The notes under the pieces were generated by a model. The model saw only the letters and a list, made by a program, of their open reading frames with translations. It was not told the origin of the DNA and ran no database searches. Below, in pieces: positions 55,735 to 60,074 of a stretch of 60,074 nucleotides of DNA (position 1 is its first letter; each line of letters begins with the position of its first letter). The translations under genes and the position numbers were made by a program. Source of the DNA: JBJTIF01 sp046094825 (GTDB lineage: Bacteria > Actinomycetota > UBA4738 > HRBIN12). The stretch is taken from the NCBI GenBank assembly GCA_046094825.1, contig JBJTIF010000006.1, positions 1 through 60,074 on the forward strand, given 5' to 3'.

Positions 55735-57239
55735 CAGGCGACCGGTTCTCGGAGCCGCTCGACGAGGTCGGCGAACTCACCCTCGAAGTCCTCGGTGCGC
55801 TGCACGGCGAACCCTCCGATCCGCAGGACCGACCCGCCCCCCGCGGGCACCGCGTCGACGTACACGCGGCGGCGCGAGCCGTAGAGCGAGAGGAGCAGCC
55901 CCCCGAGGACGAGGATAGCCGCGGCGAGCACGATGCCGACCCCTCGATCTCGGGTCACCTGGAGCACGGTGTACTGGCGGAGGTCGGTGAACGCGACGGT
56001 CAGACCGTCCCGGATCGAGACCGTCTGACCGGCACCGATCGCTCCTTCCCCGATGGGGCGCATGGCGCTCGTGTCGAGGTCGGCGATCCCCTGGGTGCGA
56101 TCGGCGCGCAGGTCGCCCTCGAAGGCCGTGTAGGAGAGGACCGGCTGGAACTCCATGATCATCGGCATCGGGAGGCCCTGGCCGAGGATCGCAGCGAGCG
56201 CGCGGCTGTCCGGCCACAGGCGGAACGCGACCCCGACCTGCGGGCGCACCGAGGCGACCTTCAGGACGCAGTCCCAGGGCAGCTGGAGTGGGCTCGTCCC
56301 CGCCGGCGGGACACCCTGCGTGCAGACGATCGGCGCGTCGGCGATCACCTCGCCGTCGCGTTCGACGCGGACGACCGGCGCCCACCCGTAGCCGTACTGG
56401 TAGAGCTTCACGTGGCCGATGCGCGCGGGATCGTTCACGCGGATGTCGACCTCGCGCGCGTCGCCCCCATCGGCGGCCGCGATCGTCGCGCGTGTCACGA
56501 AGTCCGCAGGCTGCCCCGTGATGCGGTACGTCGCCTCGAAGTCCTCGACGGCGACGGTCGCGCCCGAGTGGTCCTCGCCGAACCACGATCCCTCGCGGAG
56601 CGTGCCGTCGTAGTTCGCGTGCGTCTCGGTCCACGTCTGCCCCTCGACGATGACGGCCTTGCCGGTGAAGCCGGTACCTCGGCCCCACACGACGCCGACG
56701 AGCAGCAGGAGGAACGCCCAGTGGAAGACGAGGCTCCCCGCCTCGCGGAGCACGCCCTTGTCGGCGGCGATCGCGGGCGCGGCGGCGTCGTTCATCCGGA
56801 GCCAGCGCCGTCCGCGGAGGATGCGGCGCGCGCCCGCGATCGCCGCCGACGGATCGGACGCGACCGGCACCTCCGCGTAGTGCCGCATCGCGTCGAGGTC
56901 GCCGACCGGCGCGGGACGCGAGCGGATCGCGCGGAACGTCGCCCGCGTCCGCGGCAGCAGGCAGGTGACGAGCGACACGAGCAGGAGCGTGTACACGAGC
57001 GTGAACCACCACGACCCGTACACGTCGAAGAGCCCGAGCCGCGCGTAGACCGCGAACCGCAGCGGGTGCTCGGTCGCGATCTGCGCGATCCGCGCGTCGG
57101 CGAGGCCGACCTGCGGGACGAGCGATCCGGCGATCGACGCGAGCGCGAGGATGAGGAGGAGGACGAGCGCGGTGCGCATCGAGCGCAGCGAGCGCCAGGC
57201 GAGGGCCGCGGAGCGGCGGAGGGTCGGCCGACCCCTCAC
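55734..57239 (-). CDS. resB: ResB/Ccs1 cytochrome c biogenesis protein
   Basis: The 501-residue protein has three N-terminal helices (RTALVLLLILALASIAGSLV, then DVYGSWWFTLVYTLLLVSL, then FHWAFLLLLVGVVWG). A large extracytoplasmic domain with GQTWTETHANYDGTLREG and VKLYQYGYGWAPVVRVER follows, then a last helix near residue 430. It is the partner of CcsA in System II. GTG 57239 overlaps ccdA by 4 bp and its stop overlaps the ccsA ATG. Confidence 0.92.
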   Translation of the reverse strand: MRGRPTLRRSAALAWRSLRSMRTALVLLLILALASIAGSLVPQVGLADARIAQIATEHPLRFAVYARLGLFDVYGSWWFTLVYTLLLVSLVTCLLPRTRATFRAIRSRPAPVGDLDAMRHYAEVPVASDPSAAIAGARRILRGRRWLRMNDAAAPAIAADKGVLREAGSLVFHWAFLLLLVGVVWGRGTGFTGKAVIVEGQTWTETHANYDGTLREGSWFGEDHSGATVAVEDFEATYRITGQPADFVTRATIAAADGGDAREVDIRVNDPARIGHVKLYQYGYGWAPVVRVERDGEVIADAPIVCTQGVPPAGTSPLQLPWDCVLKVASVRPQVGVAFRLWPDSRALAAILGQGLPMPMIMEFQPVLSYTAFEGDLRADRTQGIADLDTSAMRPIGEGAIGAGQTVSIRDGLTVAFTDLRQYTVLQVTRDRGVGIVLAAAILVLGGLLLSLYGSRRRVYVDAVPAGGGSVLRIGGFAVQRTEDFEGEFADLVERLREPVA

Positions 57240-57994
57240 AGCGCCGGGGTGAAGCGACCGATCGCCCGCAGGAGCGGGGCGAGGAGCCTCGTCCAGGCAC
57301 CCGAGGCGACGAGGAGCCCGATCGCGAGCATCGCCCCGCCCGCGACCGCGGTGATCGCCCCGTGGTGCCGACGGACCGCCGCGAGGGCCCCGAGGCGGCC
57401 GACCCCGAGCCCGACGAGCACGAAGGGCACCCCGAGGCCGAGCGAGTAGGCGAGGAGGAGGAAGGCCGCCCTCGCGGCGTCCCCCTGCGACGCCGCGAGG
57501 GCGAGGACCCCCGCGAGCACCGGACCCACGCACGGGGTCCACCCGGCTCCGAAGGCGACCCCGAGCGGGAACGCCCAGGCGGGCCCGGCGGGGACGCGGC
57601 CGAGGAGCGGCCGGGCCTCGGCGTAGAGACCGGGCCGGCCGAGTCGGAAGGCGTACGCGAGGAGGAACGCCCCGAAGGCGGCGATGAGCAGGCCGCTCAC
57701 CCGGGTCCCGACCGCCGATCGCAGGATCCCCTGCACCGCACCGGTGAACGCCCCGAGCGCGACGAAGACCGTCGAGAACCCGGCCACGAACAGGAGCATC
57801 GGCGCGAGGCGGCGCGTTCCGCCCGCGGCCTCGACCGGACCCCCGGTCACCCCCGCGACGAAGGAGAGGTACCCGGGCACGAGGGGGAAGACGCAGGGCG
57901 AAGCGAACGACACGACGCCGGCCGCCGCCGCGAGGAGCGGCGCCCACCACGCGGCGAGACCGCGGGTCACCAGGTCGGCCAGGAGCACCTCCAC
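57236..57994 (-). CDS. ccdA: CcdA thiol-disulfide transmembrane electron carrier
   Basis: From GTG 57994 the protein has 252 residues and six helices, with the redox Cys pair in FASPCVFPLVPGYLSF and FGAGWTPCVGPVLAGVLA. It moves reducing power across the membrane to TlpA/ResA-type proteins. An upstream GTG at 58024 is less likely because the TACACT -10 hexamer lies between the two. The gene heads the maturation operon ccdA-resB-ccsA. Confidence 0.92.
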   Translation of the reverse strand: MEVLLADLVTRGLAAWWAPLLAAAAGVVSFASPCVFPLVPGYLSFVAGVTGGPVEAAGGTRRLAPMLLFVAGFSTVFVALGAFTGAVQGILRSAVGTRVSGLLIAAFGAFLLAYAFRLGRPGLYAEARPLLGRVPAGPAWAFPLGVAFGAGWTPCVGPVLAGVLALAASQGDAARAAFLLLAYSLGLGVPFVLVGLGVGRLGALAAVRRHHGAITAVAGGAMLAIGLLVASGAWTRLLAPLLRAIGRFTPAL

Positions 57995-58001
57995 GCCGGT
58001 C

Positions 58002-58007
58002 AGTGTA
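58002..58007 (-). promoter_or_regulatory. -10 element (TACACT) for leaderless ccdA
   Basis: TACACT on the minus strand (58007-58002) lies seven bases before GTG 57994. No ribosome site is present, so a leaderless transcript is expected. The hexamer and spacing match those before fur. Confidence 0.45.
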
Positions 58008-58064
58008 GGCAGGGCGCGGCGCACCCTTGCCTGCCCCCGGGTCGGCTTGGCATGATGACCGCGC

Positions 58065-58082
58065 TCGTGAACCGCTTCACAA
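58065..58082 (+). promoter_or_regulatory. Rex-like operator before the b6-type complex operon
   Basis: TCGTGAACCGCTTCACAA matches the Rex palindrome TTGTGAA-N4-TTCACAA at 13 of 14 fixed positions. It lies 80 bp before the first gene of the operon. Possible -10 hexamers are CATGAT (58051-58056) just before it and TAGGTT (58117-58122) after it; which is used is unclear. It is also 70 bp from the divergent ccdA start. Confidence 0.65.
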
Positions 58083-58161
58083 GGTCGCGCCGTGCGTGCG
58101 GCGGGCCTCCGTGTAGTAGGTTCGCGGAGACGTCCCGCGAGCAGACGAGGAACCGAACCGC

Positions 58162-58515
58162 ATGAAGCTCCCGAACCAGGTGGTCCGCCTCAAGGAGCGC
58201 GCCGAACCGTTCCTCCGGGAGTTCGAGTGGACCTGGACGACGGCCACCCTCTTCTCGCTCGGCGTCTTCTTCTACCTCATGATCTCGATGGCGGTCGTGC
58301 CGTCGTTCTGGCTCTACTTCGCCGACCAGCAGCTCGGGTGGGACGGCTCCGGGCCGAACGGGTTCTGGCTCATGCAGGCGCGGGACGCGGTCGCGATGGG
58401 GCTCACGACCGGCCCCTTCGTCACGATCCTCATCGGCGCCGCGGCGATGCAGAACTGGCGTCGCCGTCTCCGCGGTCAGACGGGCGACACGCGTCCGACG
58501 GGCGGCTACCGGTGA
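58162..58515 (+). CDS. Small two-helix membrane protein of unknown function in the b6-complex operon
   Basis: The 117-residue protein has a basic, amphipathic start (LPNQVVRLKERAEPFLREF) and two hydrophobic helices at about residues 30-52 and 76-95, with a WLYFADQQLGWDGSGPNGFW loop between. The C-terminal tail is basic. I recognise no family and see no cofactor motif. Its position as first gene before a ferredoxin and cytochrome b suggests an anchor or small subunit of that complex. A GAGGAA ribosome site precedes the ATG. Confidence 0.7.
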   Translation: MKLPNQVVRLKERAEPFLREFEWTWTTATLFSLGVFFYLMISMAVVPSFWLYFADQQLGWDGSGPNGFWLMQARDAVAMGLTTGPFVTILIGAAAMQNWRRRLRGQTGDTRPTGGYR

Positions 58516-58528
58516 GGGGGGTCCGCTA

Positions 58529-58924
58529 GTGCCGTTCACGAAGACCGAGGTCGACATCAAGACCGACTACGTCCTCACGCCGGTGGACGCCGCCTGGCTC
58601 GCGCAGGGCGTGAAGTCGCCGAAGCACCTCATGCTCGACCCCGACAACTGCATCCTCTGCCGCGCGTGCGAGGACGTCTGCCCGTGGAACTGCATCTACA
58701 TGATGTCGAACGACATCGTCGAGGACAGCGCGTCGCCATCGGTCGCCTCCGAGGTCGAGAGCGCCTACGCCGTGTTCGTCGTCGACGACAACGCGTGCAC
58801 GCGGTGCTCCGTCTGCGTCGAACGGTGCCCGACGGACACGCTGTACTATGCGCGTCTGCCGGAGGGGACCTCGGGCCAGCGCACGATGGGGGCCGTGCCG
58901 ATGTCGCAGGCCGAGGACGAGTAG
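58529..58924 (+). CDS. 2[4Fe-4S] ferredoxin-type protein in the b6-complex operon
   Basis: The 131-residue soluble protein has two cluster motifs: CILCRACEDVCPWNCIYM (about residues 44-61) and CTRCSVCVERCPTDTLYY (about residues 90-107). A spacer of roughly 30 residues is longer than in small bacterial ferredoxins. There is no signal peptide or lipobox, so it is cytosolic. It starts with GTG 13 bp after the small membrane gene and lies 10 bp before cytochrome b. A Rieske gene would be expected here. It could bring electrons to or from the cytosolic face of the b-type complex, which is an inference. Confidence 0.88.
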   Translation: MPFTKTEVDIKTDYVLTPVDAAWLAQGVKSPKHLMLDPDNCILCRACEDVCPWNCIYMMSNDIVEDSASPSVASEVESAYAVFVVDDNACTRCSVCVERCPTDTLYYARLPEGTSGQRTMGAVPMSQAEDE

Positions 58925-58934
58925 GAGCGATCGC

Positions 58935-59705
58935 GTGAAGCTGAAGCCGCCGTCACCGGGCGAGGTGTTCGACCGCGTCCGCGAAACCGAGGTCTGGAAG
59001 TCGATCTTCCGACCCGGGTCGATCTTCCGGAAGGGCTACAAGGACACGTCGCGCGACCGCGCCCTCGCGACGATGAACAACGTGCTCTACCACCTCCACC
59101 CCGTGAAGATGAAGCGGCACGGGTTGAAGCTGACCTACACGTTCTGCCTCGGCGGCCTCTCCTTCTTCACGTTCATCGTGCTCACGATCACCGGCATCTT
59201 CCTCATGTTCTTCTACCGCCCCGCGGCCGAGCTCGGCGCGGCGCAGGCGTACGCGGACATGCAGGCCATCCGCACGAACGTGTTCTTCGGCGACCTCGTC
59301 CGCAACCTCCACCGCTGGGGCGCGCACATCATGGTCTTCACGGTGACGCTCCACATGGCGCGCGTCTTCTACACCGGGTCCTACAAGCCCCCGCGGGAGT
59401 TCAACTGGGTCGTCGGCGTCGTGCTCCTGTTCCTCACGCTCGGGCTCTCGTTCACGGGGTACCTCCTCCCCTGGGACCAGCTCGCGATCTGGGCGGTCAC
59501 GGTCGGCACCTCGCTCGGCGCCTACGCGCCGTTCATCGCGAAGCAGGTGAACTTCCTCCTGCTCGGCGGGGTCGTCGTCGGTCCCGAGACGCTCCTGCGC
59601 TGGTACGTGCTCCACGTCCTCGCCCTTCCGTTCGTCCTCGTGATCTTCCTCGCCGTCCACTTCTGGCGGATCCGCAAGGACGGCGGCATCTCCGGACCGC
59701 TGTAG
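58935..59705 (+). CDS. qcrB: b6-type cytochrome b, N-terminal half protein
   Basis: From GTG 58935 (ribosome site AGGAG) the product has 256 residues and four helices, the length of cytochrome b6 rather than full cytochrome b. Haem ligands are His pairs in LHRWGAHIMVFTVTLHMARV (13 residues between) and in HVLALPFVLVIFLAVH (14 between). The 14-residue spacing of the second pair is a b6 trait. GYLLPWDQLAIWA is conserved. An N-terminal extension of about 55 residues is cytosolic and basic. It oxidises menaquinol and needs a subunit IV and a high-potential partner. Confidence 0.9.
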   Translation: MKLKPPSPGEVFDRVRETEVWKSIFRPGSIFRKGYKDTSRDRALATMNNVLYHLHPVKMKRHGLKLTYTFCLGGLSFFTFIVLTITGIFLMFFYRPAAELGAAQAYADMQAIRTNVFFGDLVRNLHRWGAHIMVFTVTLHMARVFYTGSYKPPREFNWVVGVVLLFLTLGLSFTGYLLPWDQLAIWAVTVGTSLGAYAPFIAKQVNFLLLGGVVVGPETLLRWYVLHVLALPFVLVIFLAVHFWRIRKDGGISGPL

Positions 59706-59722
59706 GAACGAGGGAGCAGACG

Positions 59723-60074
59723 ATGGCCAAGGAAGAGACGCCGCTCGACCAGCCGACGTTCGACCGCGTCCTCGCGGAGGAACTCGCGAAGGGGACCGAT
59801 CGCCGCGTCGCCGAGGGCCGCGCGCGATCCGCCGCCGTCCGCGCCTCGCGCGGCGGCGCCGCACCCGCCGCGGCGCCGGCCGCGGCCCCCGCCGCCGCCC
59901 CCGCGGCCGCGGTCAGCGCCCCCGCCGCGCCGCCCGTCGCGTCCGCACCGGTCGCCGCGGCCGTCGCGACCACCGAGCGCGTCGCCCCCGCCCCGACCGG
60001 CAACGTGCCGTCCCCGAAGAAGGGTGCGCCCGACAAGCACCGGCTCCTCGCGCTCGTGCCGCCGGAGGGCATCC
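59723..60074 (+). CDS. Next subunit of the b6-type complex operon (partial, Ala/Pro-rich N-terminus)
   Basis: Only the first 117 residues are in the window. They start MAKEETPLDQPTFDRVLAEE, then a charged helix and a long low-complexity Ala/Pro/Val linker (about residues 48-85), then KKGAPDKHRLLALVPPEGI at the cut. No transmembrane helix or cofactor motif is seen yet. The operon position after b6 would suit subunit IV, a subunit IV-cytochrome c fusion or a Rieske protein; the visible part cannot decide. It starts 17 bp after cytochrome b. Confidence 0.7.
   Translation, partial: MAKEETPLDQPTFDRVLAEELAKGTDRRVAEGRARSAAVRASRGGAAPAAAPAAAPAAAPAAAVSAPAAPPVASAPVAAAVATTERVAPAPTGNVPSPKKGAPDKHRLLALVPPEGI

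Noticed and set aside
57995..58024. GTG 58024 as start of ccdA
   Set aside because: TACACT would then be coding, and the added residues are not part of the CcdA family; GTG 57994 fits the promoter.

Overview
The window is a very GC-rich, densely coded bacterial segment with 62 protein-coding genes, no RNA genes, and no phage, transposon or CRISPR signal. The content suggests an aerobic, menaquinone-using Gram-positive-type bacterium of the Actinobacteriota (Acidimicrobiia- or Thermoleophilia-like) or the Chloroflexota. Reasons are two complex I loci, a menaquinone side-chain reductase, a caa3-type oxidase, a fused CtaA-CtaB haem A enzyme, System II cytochrome c maturation, Rex-type operators and several apparently leaderless promoters. 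The class cannot be fixed from the sequence alone.

Region 1 (1-19.9 kb) is housekeeping, metal and nitrogen metabolism. It holds a cut-off MaoC-like hydratase, a cysteine-less DksA/TraR protein, a Lon-substrate-domain protein, a SirB1-type protein, a Fur/Zur regulator, a CopC-CopD fusion, an unknown membrane protein, a HIT protein, and a divergent ZnuA / ZnuCB metal importer. A YetF/DUF421 membrane protein and methylmalonate-semialdehyde dehydrogenase follow. Then comes a polyamine ABC importer (potA, two tandem potD paralogues, potB, potC), divergent from an aminobutyraldehyde-type dehydrogenase, a class III aminotransferase and a HAD hydrolase. Together these look like uptake and breakdown of putrescine or a related amine.

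Region 2 (19.9-45.3 kb) is one 26-gene run on the minus strand with almost no gaps. It starts with menJ under a perfect Rex-box palindrome, continues with a complete 14-gene complex I (nuoA to nuoN), a long-chain prenyl diphosphate synthase, and then a second, divergent complex I set. The second set has nuoA, B, C, H, I, J, K, L, M and N but no nuoD, E, F or G.

Region 3 (45.3-58 kb) carries a flavin-type oxidoreductase, a second prenyl synthase, the fused haem A enzyme, a TlpA thioredoxin, a membrane protein with two cupredoxin domains, CtaG and cytochrome oxidase subunits IV, III, I and II. The System II maturation genes ccdA, resB and ccsA follow. ccsA is split by a frameshift.

Region 4 (58-60 kb, plus strand) opens an operon under a second Rex-like box. 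It encodes a small two-helix protein, a 2[4Fe-4S] ferredoxin, a b6-type cytochrome b, and a protein with an Ala/Pro-rich N-terminus that runs off the window. The ferredoxin sits where a Rieske protein gene usually lies. The likely electron path is complex I to menaquinol, then the b-type complex, then the copper oxidase. The most interesting points are the NADH-module-less, NuoD-less second complex I, the ferredoxin/b6 operon, and the Rex boxes that may tie both together.
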